Source: Vibrio vulnificus NBRC 15645 = ATCC 27562 (GTDB lineage Bacteria; Pseudomonadota; Gammaproteobacteria; Enterobacterales; Vibrionaceae). From it: 64,000 bases of DNA. Both the position numbers and the translations under genes were made by a program. This document shows positions 9,384-19,449 of this stretch, piece by piece. Below the pieces are notes generated by a model. The model searched no databases, was not told the DNA's origin, and worked only from the letters and a program-made list of their open reading frames with translations. Each line of letters begins with the position of its first letter. Position 1 is the first letter of the stretch. The stretch spans positions 1,798,001 through 1,862,000 of the forward strand of contig NZ_CP012881.1 of NCBI RefSeq assembly GCF_002224265.1, in the 5' to 3' direction.

Positions 9384-9412
9384 TTGACACACTTCTCACT
9401 GCTGCATAGAAT
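9384..9412 (+). promoter_or_regulatory. Sigma-70 promoter of the str operon
   Basis: A perfect -35 TTGACA (9384-9389), a 17-base spacer and -10 TAGAAT (9407-9412) lie 80 bases before rpsL. Spacing and hexamers are those of a very strong housekeeping promoter, as expected for ribosomal protein and elongation factor genes. Confidence 0.82.
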
Positions 9413-9488
9413 TTTGCGTCCCTAACTCGCTTGCGTGGTTGGGGATTAGATTTTTCACAAAGCTTACTTTAAGTAAATCAGGAGCTAG

Positions 9489-9866
<378 letters not shown>

Positions 9867-9959
9867 TGCCCTTCTTGTTACAAGAGAAGCGTTAAGTAAG
9901 GCCAAACACTAAAATTAAATTTTAATTTTGAAGAAACTGAAAAGTTTTGGATAACCTGA

Positions 9960-10454
<495 letters not shown>

Positions 10455-10462
10455 TACCTTCT

Positions 10463-10490
10463 GTGCTGCGAGGTCCTCTCGCAGCACTTT
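10463..10490 (+). terminator. Terminator-like hairpin between rpsG and fusA
   Basis: A perfect 10-bp GC-rich stem GTGCTGCGAG / CTCGCAGCAC with a 5-base loop is followed by TTTTCT. It looks like an intrinsic terminator inside the str operon, 40 bases before the fusA start. It may act as a partial terminator or as an mRNA stabiliser or processing site. Confidence 0.5.
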
Positions 10491-10529
10491 TCTACACTCT
10501 AAGGAATCCCTTAGTAAGAGGATACAATC

Positions 10530-12629
10530 GTGGCTCGTAAAACTCCTATTGAGCGCTACCGTAACATCGGTATCTGTGCTCACGTAGATGCAGGTAAAAC
10601 AACCACAACTGAGCGTATTCTGTTCTACACTGGCCTTTCTCACAAAATCGGCGAAGTTCACGATGGTGCTGCAACCATGGACTGGATGGAGCAGGAGCAG
10701 GAGCGTGGTATTACAATCACATCTGCTGCGACTACGACCTTCTGGCGTGGTATGGAAGCACAATTCCAAGATCATCGCGTAAACATCATTGATACCCCTG
10801 GACACGTTGACTTTACTATCGAAGTAGAGCGTTCTCTTCGTGTACTTGATGGTGCTGTGGTTGTGTTCTGTGGCTCATCTGGTGTTGAACCTCAGTCTGA
10901 AACTGTATGGCGTCAAGCAGACAAATACCACGTTCCACGTATGGTATTCGTTAACAAGATGGACCGTGCAGGCGCAGACTTCCTACGCGTTGTGGACCAA
11001 ATTAAAAATCGTCTTGGTGCAAATCCTGTTCCGATTCAACTAAACGTTGGTGCGGAAGAGGACTTTAAAGGTGTCATCGACCTAATCAAGATGAAAATGA
11101 TCAACTGGAATGAAGCCGATCAAGGCATGACCTTCACTTATGAAGAGATTCCAGCGGACATGATCGAACTTGCTGAAGAATGGCGCAACAACCTTGTTGA
11201 AGCGGCAGCGGAAGCAAACGAAGAGCTAATGGATAAGTACCTTGAAGAAGGTGAGCTGACTGAAGCTGAGATCAAACAAGCCTTACGTGCTCGTACACTA
11301 AACAACGAAATCGTACTTGCTACTTGTGGTAGTGCGTTCAAAAACAAAGGTGTTCAAGCGGTATTGGATGCAGTGATCGAATACTTACCATCGCCAATTG
11401 ATGTTCCTGCTATCAAGGGTATCGACGAAAATGACAACGAAGTTGAGCGTCATGCTGACGACAACGAGCCGTTTTCTGCGTTGGCATTCAAGATTGCAAC
11501 TGACCCATTTGTAGGAACGCTAACCTTTATTCGTGTCTACTCTGGTGTAGTAAATACAGGTGATGCTGTTTACAACTCCGTGAAGCAAAAGAAAGAGCGT
11601 TTTGGACGTATCGTTCAGATGCACGCGAATAAACGTGAAGAAATTAAAGAAGTTCGCGCAGGTGACATCGCAGCAGCGATTGGTCTGAAAGACGTTACAA
11701 CGGGTGATACCCTCTGTAACTCAGACCACAAAGTTGTCCTTGAACGAATGGAATTCCCTGAGCCAGTGATTCAAATCGCGGTTGAACCGCGTTCGAAAGC
11801 TGACCAGGAGAAAATGGGTATTGCACTAGGTAAACTGGCTGCAGAAGACCCATCATTCCGCGTAGAAACGGATGCGGAAACTGGTCAGACGCTGATCTCT
11901 GGTATGGGTGAACTACACCTAGATATCATCGTTGATCGCATGAAGCGCGAATTCAGCGTGGATTGTAACGTAGGTAAACCTCAGGTTGCTTACCGTGAAA
12001 CTATTCGTGGTAAATCGGAAGTTGAAGGTAAGTTTGTTCGTCAATCAGGCGGTCGTGGTCAATATGGTCACGTGTGGATCAAACTTGAACCTTCTGAACC
12101 TGGTGCAGGTTTTGTCTTTGTTGATGAAGTGGTTGGTGGTGTTATTCCTAAGGAATACATCAGTTCGGTATCGAAAGGTATCGAAGAACAAATGAATAGT
12201 GGTGTACTAGCGGGTTACCCAGTACTCGACATTAAAGCGACACTATTTGACGGTTCTTACCACGATGTCGACTCGAGCGAAATGGCGTTTAAGATCGCTG
12301 GTTCGATGGCATTCAAGAAGGGTGCTCTAGAAGCGCAACCTGTTATTCTTGAGCCTATGATGAAGGTTGAAGTAACCACTCCAGAAGACTGGATGGGTGA
12401 CGTGGTGGGTGACTTGAACCGTCGCCGCGGCATCATTGAAGGTATGGATGAAGGCGTAGCTGGTCTGAAGATCATTCGCGCTCAAGTGCCACTCTCTGAG
12501 ATGTTTGGTTACGCTACCGACCTGCGCTCTGCGACTCAAGGTCGTGCCTCTTACTCGATGGAATTCTTCGAGTATGCAGAAGTGCCTAAGAACATTGCGG
12601 AAGCAATTGTCGCAGAACGTGGCTACTAA
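10530..12629 (+). CDS. fusA: Elongation factor G
   Basis: Ribosomal translocase GTPase of 699 residues. G1 motif AHVDAGKT at residues 17-24, switch II DTPGH, G4 NKMD, then domains II-V ending [17 protein letters not shown]. The start is GTG 10530 after AAGAGGA. It is the canonical length, and sits between rpsG and tuf as usual. Confidence 0.99.
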   Translation: MARKTPIERYRNIGICAHVDAGKTTTTERILFYTGLSHKIGEVHDGAATMDWMEQEQERGITITSAATTTFWRGMEAQFQDHRVNIIDTPGHVDFTIEVERSLRVLDGAVVVFCGSSGVEPQSETVWRQADKYHVPRMVFVNKMDRAGADFLRVVDQIKNRLGANPVPIQLNVGAEEDFKGVIDLIKMKMINWNEADQGMTFTYEEIPADMIELAEEWRNNLVEAAAEANEELMDKYLEEGELTEAEIKQALRARTLNNEIVLATCGSAFKNKGVQAVLDAVIEYLPSPIDVPAIKGIDENDNEVERHADDNEPFSALAFKIATDPFVGTLTFIRVYSGVVNTGDAVYNSVKQKKERFGRIVQMHANKREEIKEVRAGDIAAAIGLKDVTTGDTLCNSDHKVVLERMEFPEPVIQIAVEPRSKADQEKMGIALGKLAAEDPSFRVETDAETGQTLISGMGELHLDIIVDRMKREFSVDCNVGKPQVAYRETIRGKSEVEGKFVRQSGGRGQYGHVWIKLEPSEPGAGFVFVDEVVGGVIPKEYISSVSKGIEEQMNSGVLAGYPVLDIKATLFDGSYHDVDSSEMAFKIAGSMAFKKGALEAQPVILEPMMKVEVTTPEDWMGDVVGDLNRRRGIIEGMDEGVAGLKIIRAQVPLSEMFGYATDLRSATQGRASYSMEFFEYAEVPKNIAEAIVAERGY

Positions 12630-12635
12630 TCGGGA

Positions 12636-12748
12636 GTATTGATCGTGAAAAAGGTTCTTTTTTGCAGATCAATACGTCCAAATATTGCGCTGACGAGCGT
12701 TGGCGCATAAAATAACAATTTCTGGCGCGTCTCGATCAATTCTGATCG
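12636..12748 (+). other. Inverted repeats in the fusA-tuf spacer
   Basis: Two hairpins occupy the 150-base spacer. The first pairs GTATTGATC (12636-12644) with GATCAATAC (12667-12675), nine perfect pairs around a 22-base loop containing TTCTTTTTTG. The second pairs CGATCA (12733-12738) with TGATCG (12743-12748) shortly before the tuf ribosome site. Their role is unknown; RNA processing or uncoupling tuf from fusA are possible. Confidence 0.5.
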
Positions 12749-12779
12749 TGGCGAATCATAACTAGGAAGGAACACGAAC

Positions 12780-13964
12780 GTGTCTAAAGAAAAATTTGAA
12801 CGTGTAAAACCGCACGTAAACGTTGGTACTATCGGCCACGTTGACCACGGTAAAACAACTCTAACTGCAGCTATCTGTACTACTCTTGCAAAAGTTTACG
12901 GCGGTGCTGCTCGTGACTTCGCATCAATCGACAACGCTCCAGAAGAGCGTGAGCGTGGTATCACAATCTCTACTTCTCACGTAGAGTACGACACTCCAGC
13001 TCGCCACTACGCACACGTAGACTGTCCTGGACACGCTGACTATGTTAAAAACATGATCACTGGTGCTGCACAGATGGACGGTGGTATCCTAGTTGTTGCT
13101 GCGACAGATGGCCCAATGCCACAAACTCGTGAGCACATCCTACTAGGCCGTCAGGTTGGTATCCCTTACATCATCGTATTCATGAACAAATGTGACATGG
13201 TTGATGATGAAGAGCTTCTAGAGCTAGTAGAAATGGAAGTTCGTGAACTTCTATCTGAATACGATTTCCCAGGTGATGACCTACCAGTTATCCAAGGTTC
13301 TGCACTAGGCGCACTAAACGGCGAAGAGCAGTGGGAAGCGAAAATCATCGAACTAGCTGAAGCTCTAGATACTTACATCCCAGAGCCAGAGCGTGCAATC
13401 GATCTACCATTCCTAATGCCAATCGAAGACGTATTCTCAATCCAAGGTCGTGGTACAGTAGTAACTGGCCGTATCGAGCGTGGTATTCTGAAAGTTGGTG
13501 ATGAAGTAGCAATCGTAGGTATCAAAGATACTACAACTACTACATGTACTGGTGTTGAGATGTTCCGTAAGCTTCTAGACGAAGGTCGTGCGGGTGAGAA
13601 CGTTGGTGCGCTACTACGTGGTACTAAGCGTGATGAAGTAGAACGTGGCCAAGTACTTGCTAAGCCAGGTTCAATCACTCCACACACTAAGTTCGAATCA
13701 GAAGTATACGTACTTTCTAAAGATGAAGGTGGTCGTCACACTCCATTCTTCAAAGGCTACCGTCCACAGTTCTACTTCCGTACAACTGACGTAACTGGTG
13801 ATATCTCTCTACCAGAAGGCGTAGAAATGGTAATGCCTGGTGACAACATCCAAATGGTTGTTGAGCTAATCTCTCCAATCGCGATGGACGAAGGTCTACG
13901 TTTCGCGATCCGTGAAGGTGGCCGTACTGTTGGTGCTGGTGTTGTTGCTAAGATCTTCGCATAA
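12780..13964 (+). CDS. tuf: Elongation factor Tu
   Basis: GTPase delivering aminoacyl-tRNA to the ribosome; 394 residues, with G1 GHVDHGKT at 19-26, [20 protein letters not shown] and NKCD. The start is GTG 12780 after AGGAAGGA. Codon use is extremely biased (CTA leucine, GTA and GTT valine), consistent with very high expression. Last gene of the str operon. A second tuf copy is common in this group but is not in the window. Confidence 0.99.
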   Translation: MSKEKFERVKPHVNVGTIGHVDHGKTTLTAAICTTLAKVYGGAARDFASIDNAPEERERGITISTSHVEYDTPARHYAHVDCPGHADYVKNMITGAAQMDGGILVVAATDGPMPQTREHILLGRQVGIPYIIVFMNKCDMVDDEELLELVEMEVRELLSEYDFPGDDLPVIQGSALGALNGEEQWEAKIIELAEALDTYIPEPERAIDLPFLMPIEDVFSIQGRGTVVTGRIERGILKVGDEVAIVGIKDTTTTTCTGVEMFRKLLDEGRAGENVGALLRGTKRDEVERGQVLAKPGSITPHTKFESEVYVLSKDEGGRHTPFFKGYRPQFYFRTTDVTGDISLPEGVEMVMPGDNIQMVVELISPIAMDEGLRFAIREGGRTVGAGVVAKIFA

Positions 13965-14021
13965 TTCTTTGAATTAAACGAAATCTTGCACTCTTCTTCA
14001 ATTTGAAGAACAGCGCACAAG

Positions 14022-14049
14022 AAAAGAGGAAGCTTTAGCTTCCTCTTTT
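14022..14049 (+). terminator. Rho-independent terminator of the str operon
   Basis: A 12-bp perfect stem AAAAGAGGAAGC / GCTTCCTCTTTT with a 4-base loop, about 60 bases after tuf. The 3' arm supplies the T stretch. Confidence 0.88.
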
Positions 14050-14112
14050 CGTTTATATAAAACATAGCTCGCTTAATAACAAAATAGTCTAAAAACACGC
14101 ATTACTTATCAT

Positions 14113-14131
14113 GGTAATGAGAATGATTATC
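14113..14131 (+). promoter_or_regulatory. Fur box before bfd-bfr
   Basis: GGTAATGAGAATGATTATC matches 16 of 19 positions of the consensus Fur box. It lies 40 bases before bfd, where it would overlap the promoter. Repression of bfd-bfr under iron-replete conditions, or a Fur-dependent switch, is inferred. Confidence 0.7.
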
Positions 14132-14171
14132 CATTATATTTAACTTCGTGGCGGATAAGTTGAGTTGTAAT

Positions 14172-14360
14172 ATGTACGTTTGTTTGTGTCATGGTGTTTC
14201 AGACAAGAAAATTCGCAAGCTTGTTATTGAGCAAGGTGTTGCGGATATTCGTGGAATCAAGAAGTGCACTGCATTGGGAAGTCAATGTGGCAAATGCATA
14301 CGTATGGCGAAAGAGATTATCAACGAAACTGCTCCGGCACTATTCAAGCAAGCCAGTTAA
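14172..14360 (+). CDS. bfd: Bacterioferritin-associated ferredoxin
   Basis: Small [2Fe-2S] protein that docks on bacterioferritin and passes electrons inward to release stored iron. 62 residues starting [14 protein letters not shown]. Cluster ligands are Cys4, Cys6, Cys39 and Cys42 in the CxC and CxxC arrangement of the BFD fold; Cys32 is extra. The frame is open 24 bases upstream, but the protein family begins at this Met. It is 73 bases before bfr, downstream of a Fur box. Confidence 0.93.
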   Translation: MYVCLCHGVSDKKIRKLVIEQGVADIRGIKKCTALGSQCGKCIRMAKEIINETAPALFKQAS

Positions 14361-14433
14361 CCTAAACGGCTTTCTTTTTGACACCTTCTCAATTGGTTCT
14401 ACAGTTATAGAAGCCAAAGAGGAGGGCTATGTC

Positions 14434-14910
14434 ATGAAAGGCGATCCAATAATTATTCAACATCTCAACAAAGTATTAGGCAATGAACTGATTGCCATTA
14501 ACCAATACTTTCTCCATGCTCGTATGTATAAAGACTGGGGGCTCAAGCACCTCGCGGACAAGGAATATCACGAATCGATCGACGAGATGAAGCATGCAGA
14601 CCATCTTGTTGAGCGTATTTTGTTTCTTGAAGGCATCCCAAATCTGCAAGACCTAGGCAAGCTCATGATTGGCGAAGATACCCAAGAAATGCTGGAGTGC
14701 GATTTAAAGCTGGAGATGGCTGCTATTCCCGATCTAAAAGCGGCGATTGCCTACGCAGAAGATGTGCACGACTATGTATCACGTGATCTTTTTCAAGATA
14801 TCTTAGAAGACGAAGAAGAGCATGTGGACTGGCTTGAGACGCAACTAGGCCTTATTCAATTGACGGGTATTGAAAACTACTTACAGGCCCAGTTTGTTGA
14901 TGAGGATTAA
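14434..14910 (+). CDS. bfr: Bacterioferritin
   Basis: Haem-containing iron-storage protein forming a 24-subunit shell; 158 residues, standard length. The ferroxidase residues Glu18, Glu51 and His54, and the haem ligand Met52 ([13 protein letters not shown]), are present, with the later pair in [18 protein letters not shown] lies eight bases before ATG 14434. The frame continues open upstream through bfd in another phase, but that sequence is not ferritin. It forms an iron storage and release pair with bfd. Confidence 0.97.
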   Translation: MKGDPIIIQHLNKVLGNELIAINQYFLHARMYKDWGLKHLADKEYHESIDEMKHADHLVERILFLEGIPNLQDLGKLMIGEDTQEMLECDLKLEMAAIPDLKAAIAYAEDVHDYVSRDLFQDILEDEEEHVDWLETQLGLIQLTGIENYLQAQFVDED

Positions 14911-14943
14911 TCTGACCTCTACGTCTATCGTACTCAAAAGCAA

Positions 14944-14968
14944 AAGGCGAGTTTTCACTCGCCCTTAT
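14944..14968 (+). terminator. Probable terminator after bfr
   Basis: Stem AGGCGAG / CTCGCCCT with a 6-base loop followed by TATTG. Seven pairs and a weak T tract make it a modest terminator before convergent galE. Confidence 0.6.
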
Positions 14969-15006
14969 TGTGTTAGCAATACAGTAAAATGTGTCAGTGA
15001 TGGCGG

Positions 15007-16017
15007 TTACTCATAGCCATTTGGGTTGTTGGATTGCCAACGCCAAGTATCTACCACCATGGTCTCTAGTGAGCGTGTCGCTTTCCATCCCAATACTTGT
15101 TCTGCATAGGCTGGATTGGCCCAGCATTCAGCAATATCACCGGCACGGCGAGGTTTGATTTCGTAAGGAATCGGACGCTGAGCCGCTTTTTCAAAAGCCG
15201 CGACCATTTCAAGTACGCTGTTTCCTTGACCGGTACCAAGGTTAAAGATATGCAATCCTGCTTGCTGCCCCACTTTATTCAAAGCCGCCAAATGACCGTC
15301 TGCAAGGTCAATGACGTGAATGTAATCACGAACCCCAGTGCCATCTGGTGTTGGATAGTCGTCACCAAACACGCCCAGTTTTTCGCGTCGACCAACCGCA
15401 ACTTGAGCGACAAAGGGCAATAAGTTGTTTGGAATGCCTTGAGGATCCTCGCCGAGCAAGCCTGACTCGTGAGCGCCCACTGGATTGAAATAACGCAGCA
15501 GAGTAATGCTCCAATCAGGATTGGCTTTGTGGAAGTCAGTCAGACACTCTTCCACCATCAATTTGCTGCGGCCATAAGGGTTGGTGGCTGAGGTTGGGAA
15601 ATCTTCACGGATTGGTACGGAGGCTGGATCACCATAGACGGTGGCGGACGAACTGAAAATAAGGCTCTTAACACCAGCTTTATCCATTTCTCGGACAAGA
15701 TTTAGGGTGCCTGACACATTGTTATCATAATACATCAGAGGTTTTTCAACCGATTCTCCTACTGCCTTTAGGCCTGCAAAGTGGATGACGCCTTGGATAT
15801 CGTGCTGAGCAAAGACGTGCTGCAGAATCTCACTGTCACGAATGTCACCTTGATAGAAAGTGGGGCGCACGCCTGTGACCTGTTCAATGCGATCGAGTAC
15901 CAGCAATTTGCTGTTATAAAGATTGTCCAAAATGATGGGCGTCATTCCTGCTTCGATCATCTGAATGCAGGTGTGGCTGCCAATATAACCGCTGCCACCG
16001 GTGACCAGTATGTTCAT
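15007..16017 (-). CDS. galE: UDP-glucose 4-epimerase
   Basis: NAD-dependent short-chain dehydrogenase that interconverts UDP-glucose and UDP-galactose for galactose use and surface polysaccharide synthesis. Rossmann motif GGSGYIGS at 7-14, Ser123/Ser124 region FSSSATVYG, and catalytic Tyr148 and Lys152 in PYGRSK. 336 residues, full length. AGAGGA lies upstream of ATG 16017. No galT, galK or galM lies beside it, so this copy may serve glycan precursor supply rather than the Leloir operon. Confidence 0.96.
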   Translation of the reverse strand: MNILVTGGSGYIGSHTCIQMIEAGMTPIILDNLYNSKLLVLDRIEQVTGVRPTFYQGDIRDSEILQHVFAQHDIQGVIHFAGLKAVGESVEKPLMYYDNNVSGTLNLVREMDKAGVKSLIFSSSATVYGDPASVPIREDFPTSATNPYGRSKLMVEECLTDFHKANPDWSITLLRYFNPVGAHESGLLGEDPQGIPNNLLPFVAQVAVGRREKLGVFGDDYPTPDGTGVRDYIHVIDLADGHLAALNKVGQQAGLHIFNLGTGQGNSVLEMVAAFEKAAQRPIPYEIKPRRAGDIAECWANPAYAEQVLGWKATRSLETMVVDTWRWQSNNPNGYE

Positions 16018-16139
16018 AGTTGTCCTCTGAAATTATATTTCCAATTATCTAGCCAAATTAACTTTGTGAGTTTATTAGAAAAGATTCTCGATGAACAGGA
16101 TAGGGCAAAGTCAATTTCGAGAAATGTTGAGGCTAAAAT

Positions 16140-16171
16140 AAAGGGCGTATTCCCGAAGAAATACGCCCTAA
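16140..16171 (-). terminator. Rho-independent terminator of tpiA
   Basis: A 10-bp perfect stem AGGGCGTATT / AATACGCCCT with an 8-base loop. On the minus strand it runs into TTTATTTT. Confidence 0.85.
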
Positions 16172-16195
16172 ATACAAAGATAGGATGGCGTTAAA

Positions 16196-16966
16196 TTACG
16201 CTTTCATTTTCGCTGCTGCTTTCGCGATCGCTGCGAAGCTCTTAGCGTCTAGAGATGCACCACCAACAAGAGCACCATCGATGTCTGGTTGTGCGAAGTA
16301 AGCTTCTGCGTTTTCTGGCTTAACAGAACCACCGTATTGGATGATCACTTGCTCTGCCACTGCTGCATCTTTTGCTGCGATCATCGCACGGATAGAGGCG
16401 TGGATACGCTGTGCATCTTCTGCTGTTGCAGCTTTGCCTGTACCGATCGCCCAAATTGGTTCGTAAGCGATGATGGCACCGTTTAGCGCTTCAACACCGT
16501 ATGCGTCGATCACTGCGTTGATTTGACGTGCACAAACAGCTTCGGTTTCGCCTGCTTCGTTTTGCGCTTCAGTTTCACCAATACAGAAAACAGGTTTTAG
16601 ACCGTTTTCTTTTAGGAATGCAAATTTCTTCGCTACAAACTCATCTGATTCATTGTGGTATTCACGACGCTCAGAGTGACCAATAATGATGTGAGTAGCA
16701 CCAAAGTCTTTTAGCATTGCAGGAGACATGTCGCCAGTGAATGCACCGCTGTTGTTGATGTCAGTGTTTTGTGCACCAAGAATGATCTTGTTGCCACCTT
16801 CAGCGATTAGGCGCTCTGCAAGGTCGATGTAAAGTGCTGGCGGCGCTACCGCTACGTCTACACCTTCAACGCCTTCTAGTTCAGCGTTTAGACCAGTTAG
16901 CAGTTCAGCAACCATAGTTTTGCTGCCGTTAAGTTTCCAGTTACCCATCACTACAGGACGACGCAT
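16196..16966 (-). CDS. tpiA: Triosephosphate isomerase
   Basis: Glycolytic interconversion of dihydroxyacetone phosphate and glyceraldehyde 3-phosphate. 256 residues with Lys11 (GNWKLNGSK), electrophile His97 (IIGHSERR), catalytic base Glu169 ([14 protein letters not shown]) and the phosphate loop [20 protein letters not shown] lies before ATG 16966. Single-gene unit with its own terminator. Confidence 0.98.
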   Translation of the reverse strand: MRRPVVMGNWKLNGSKTMVAELLTGLNAELEGVEGVDVAVAPPALYIDLAERLIAEGGNKIILGAQNTDINNSGAFTGDMSPAMLKDFGATHIIIGHSERREYHNESDEFVAKKFAFLKENGLKPVFCIGETEAQNEAGETEAVCARQINAVIDAYGVEALNGAIIAYEPIWAIGTGKAATAEDAQRIHASIRAMIAAKDAAVAEQVIIQYGGSVKPENAEAYFAQPDIDGALVGGASLDAKSFAAIAKAAAKMKA

Positions 16967-17268
16967 AGGAATATCTCCATATCTTTATTGAATCGAAGTC
17001 TTCACAGGTGAACCAATGAAGCCAATTTATGTAAAAAATCTACGTAGGAATATAACAGAAATATGTGGATAGATCATGACTCGTGTCATTTCTTGTCGCT
17101 TTCTTTGGCTGGTCAGAGCGCGTCAAACTCACTGATATTTCGCTCAGACGAAAACGATTGGTGATCTATCCTGCATAACCATAGCCAATTACTCGGAATT
17201 TGTCGGTGAGCTTGGTATTACTCTATGTCAGCGTTACCAATCGAAAATCGGCAACAAAAGGAAGTATC
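16967..17268. other. 302-base gap between tpiA and the tautomerase gene, with a long inverted repeat
   Basis: It must hold the divergent promoters of tpiA and the next gene. The notable content is a perfect 10-bp inverted repeat, GGATAGATCA (17067-17076) and TGATCTATCC (17162-17171), enclosing 85 bases. Smaller pairings lie inside it, for example ATGAC-TCGT-GTCAT at 17076-17089 and GAGCG with CGCTC. I see no orphan T tract that would mark an RNA gene end, and no open reading frame of note. Confidence 0.5.
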
Positions 17269-17616
17269 ATGCCAAATCTAGTCTTAGAGTATTCAAATTC
17301 CGTTGAAGAGCGCGTCAATATTCCCGGTTTATTGGAGGATCTTCACCACATTGCCATCAAAAGTGGCTTGTTCGACGCGCCATCGGTTAAGTCTCGAACG
17401 TTGCGCTGCCACCATTGGTTGATTGGAGAAGAAGGGGACAGTGTCGACTTTATCCATGTTAGCTTTGATTTGTTATCAGGACGAACCGAAGAACAAAAAC
17501 GAGAGCTCTCACGCCAATTGATGGCGGCTCTGCAGGAAACCGCTAGCCATGTGCGCAGTTTGACGGTGAATATTCGAGATATGGATAAGGATAGTTTTCA
17601 GAAGGTGGTAAACTGA
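17269..17616 (+). CDS. 5-carboxymethyl-2-hydroxymuconate isomerase-like tautomerase
   Basis: 115 residues of the CHMI family in the tautomerase superfamily. ATG 17269 follows AAAGGAAG; upstream sequence in frame is not family-like. Removal of Met1 would expose Pro2 (MPNLVLEYSN) as the catalytic base. VKSRTLRCHHWLIGEEG and FIHVSFDLLSGRTEEQKREL are family blocks. The classical role is homoprotocatechuate catabolism, but none of the other pathway genes lies nearby, so the substrate here is uncertain. DUF805 follows 58 bases later on the same strand. Confidence 0.85.
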   Translation: MPNLVLEYSNSVEERVNIPGLLEDLHHIAIKSGLFDAPSVKSRTLRCHHWLIGEEGDSVDFIHVSFDLLSGRTEEQKRELSRQLMAALQETASHVRSLTVNIRDMDKDSFQKVVN

Positions 17617-17674
17617 TCCCCATTGCGTTACTTTTTTGGGTAACGGTGGTGTATTTTGTTTGGGATTGCATTTG

Positions 17675-18097
17675 ATGTCGTTAAAAGAACTGCTTTTTTC
17701 TTTCCAAGGTCGTATCGGTCGTAAAACATATTGGCTTTGGAATTTGTGTTATTACTTGGGTATTTTGGGTTTTGTGACCGCAGTGTCGAAGTTATTTCCT
17801 GCCTATAGCTATATTTTGCTACCGATCTTCTTACTGGCTTTGCTCATCCCAGACTTAGCGGTGACCACGAAACGCTGGCATGACCGTAATAAATCGGCGT
17901 ATTGGTTAGTACTGAACATACCTTTGATCTTAGGCCGTTTGGCGACGCCTTTGTCTGCTCCTTTAGCACAAGAGCCGAGTGGCATGGAGACATTGATTGG
18001 CTCGATAGCGTTGCTGTGTGGTGCTTGGATTTTGCTAGAGTGTGGTTTTCTCAAAGGGACAGAAGGCAGCAACCGTTATGGCGAGCCTGAACGCTAA
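17675..18097 (+). CDS. DUF805 inner-membrane protein
   Basis: 140 residues, start ATG 17675 (MSLKELLFSFQGRIGRKTYWLWNL). Two hydrophobic stretches at about 26-48 and 50-67 and two more near 88-105 and 108-125 suggest four membrane helices. FQGRIGRKTYW and TTKRWHDRNKSAYW are the DUF805 hallmarks. The start lacks a strong ribosome site (GGGA about 9 bases away). Function unknown; phage-shock or lipid roles have been guessed for the family but I have no support here. Confidence 0.85.
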   Translation: MSLKELLFSFQGRIGRKTYWLWNLCYYLGILGFVTAVSKLFPAYSYILLPIFLLALLIPDLAVTTKRWHDRNKSAYWLVLNIPLILGRLATPLSAPLAQEPSGMETLIGSIALLCGAWILLECGFLKGTEGSNRYGEPER

Positions 18098-18121
18098 CTG
18101 AAAGAGATTGAATCGTATCTG

Positions 18122-18158
18122 AAACCAATAAGGCCCCATTTTGGGCCTTATTGGTTTT
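18122..18158 (+). terminator. Terminator between DUF805 and DUF3135 genes (bidirectional)
   Basis: A 14-bp perfect stem AACCAATAAGGCCC / GGGCCTTATTGGTT closes with a short loop and ends TTTTCG on plus. Between convergent genes, so it may serve both. Confidence 0.9.
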
Positions 18159-18166
18159 CGCTCGAT

Positions 18167-18505
18167 CTAATAAAAGCCTTTGGGGGCAAAAGGTATCACT
18201 TCTGCGCTGGGTGCTTGTAATTCTGAGCCATCACTGTCCAGGGCTTCACGAAATTTGACCATCTGTTTGGTTAACTCATTCATCAAAACCACGTTAGTGT
18301 GGACGGGATTTTTGCAACGGCTAATCACTAAATCGATATGGCTTTGCTGTGCAAGTAACCTCTCTCTCATGGCCTCAGAGGCTGATTGAATCATCTCCTG
18401 ACACATATCTTGCTTGAACTGATTAAACGCATCTGGATTCTCTGCGGCGAGCGCCATCATCTCATCAAACGATGGTAACTGTTGCTCCGTTTGAAGACTG
18501 CCCAT
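18167..18505 (-). CDS. DUF3135 domain protein
   Basis: 112 residues, all-helical by sequence, starting MGSLQTEQQLPSFDEMMALA. ATG 18505 follows GGGAGAG; the frame is open to 18694 but those residues are not conserved-looking. The block CKNPVHTNVVLMNELTKQMVKF is the family core. Restricted mainly to Vibrio and relatives, with no known function. Confidence 0.83.
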   Translation of the reverse strand: MGSLQTEQQLPSFDEMMALAAENPDAFNQFKQDMCQEMIQSASEAMRERLLAQQSHIDLVISRCKNPVHTNVVLMNELTKQMVKFREALDSDGSELQAPSAEVIPFAPKGFY

Positions 18506-18750
18506 AACGACTCTCCCTGTGTTCTGCTGTTGATAAAATAAACAGTATCTATACACAAAGCATATGTCAGATTCGGTAAATGGAAAGGGAGGAAATTGCT
18601 TGTCCAAAAAATGATACAGTGAGCTCGACTGTGAGATGACCAGAGTTGGATGGTCGATGCAGAGAAAAGGGTCTTTATTCCAGGAGATTATCAAGCCTTT
18701 TCTTTACTAACCCTATGGCGCATAATATCTGCACAGGGCAAGAGGGAAAC

Positions 18751-19377
18751 ATGAAGACCATAGATAGGATCATTCAATCCATAAAACGAGATGGGGCGGT
18801 TACCGCAAAGCAAATCGCGACTGATTTGGGAATGACAACCATGGGCGCTCGTCAACATTTGCAGAGTCTGGAAGAGGATGGTCTGGTGCATTTTCACGAT
18901 GTGAAGGTGAAAGTCGGCCGTCCAACTCGTCATTGGTCTTTAACGCAAAAGGGACATGAGCAGTTTGCCGATCGTCATGGCGAGTTAACGATTCAAGTTA
19001 TCGATGCCGTAGAGGCGTTGTTTGGTGCTGAGGGCCTAGCAAAGGTGGCGGCTGAGCGTGAACAAAAAACGTTTTTGCACTATCAAAAGGCGTTAGCTAC
19101 GTGTTTGGATCTGACCAGTCGACTCGAAATGCTTACCCTGATGAGAGAAGAAGAAGGCTACATGGCAGAGTTAGAAAAGACGGATGAAGGCTATCTGCTG
19201 ACTGAAAACCATTGTCCGATCTGTAAAGCGGCGCAACGCTGCCCAAGTTTGTGCCAGTCGGAGTTGAATGTGTTCCAAAAGTTGTTTGGTGATGCGTGCC
19301 ATATCGAGCGCAGTGAGCACATTATCGAAGGTCAGAGGCGTTGTGCTTACCGTATTACAATCGCGAATGGTGGATAG
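18751..19377 (+). CDS. SufR-like (COG2345) winged-helix regulator with C-terminal cysteine cluster
   Basis: 208 residues. Residues 5-65 form a DeoR/ArsR-type winged helix (VTAKQIATDLGMTTMGARQHLQSLEEDGLV, then wing VKVGRPTRHWSLT). The C terminus has Cys155, Cys158, Cys164, Cys168, Cys183 and Cys198 in the pattern CPICKAAQRCPSLC...C...C, as in SufR-type sensors that hold an iron-sulfur cluster. ATG 18751 has AGAGGGA upstream; the longer frame lacks one. A redox- or iron-responsive repressor is inferred. The target is unknown, and no suf or isc gene is nearby. Confidence 0.82.
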   Translation: MKTIDRIIQSIKRDGAVTAKQIATDLGMTTMGARQHLQSLEEDGLVHFHDVKVKVGRPTRHWSLTQKGHEQFADRHGELTIQVIDAVEALFGAEGLAKVAAEREQKTFLHYQKALATCLDLTSRLEMLTLMREEEGYMAELEKTDEGYLLTENHCPICKAAQRCPSLCQSELNVFQKLFGDACHIERSEHIIEGQRRCAYRITIANGG

Positions 19378-19401
19378 ATATTCTGTGTAAGACTTTTAAC
19401 G

Positions 19402-19432
19402 AAGAGGGCTGCCTACTAGGCAGCCCTCTTTT
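19402..19432. terminator. Bidirectional terminator between the SufR-like regulator and glpX
   Basis: A 13-bp perfect stem AAGAGGGCTGCCT / AGGCAGCCCTCTT with a 3-base loop, T tract on plus and A tract (T on minus) on the other side. Confidence 0.9.
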
Positions 19433-19449
19433 CATATTCTCTTTGTATG

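Noticed and set aside
14191..14433. N-terminal extension of bacterioferritin
   Set aside because: The sequence is the bfd gene read in another frame; the ferritin fold and ribosome site fix the start at 14434.
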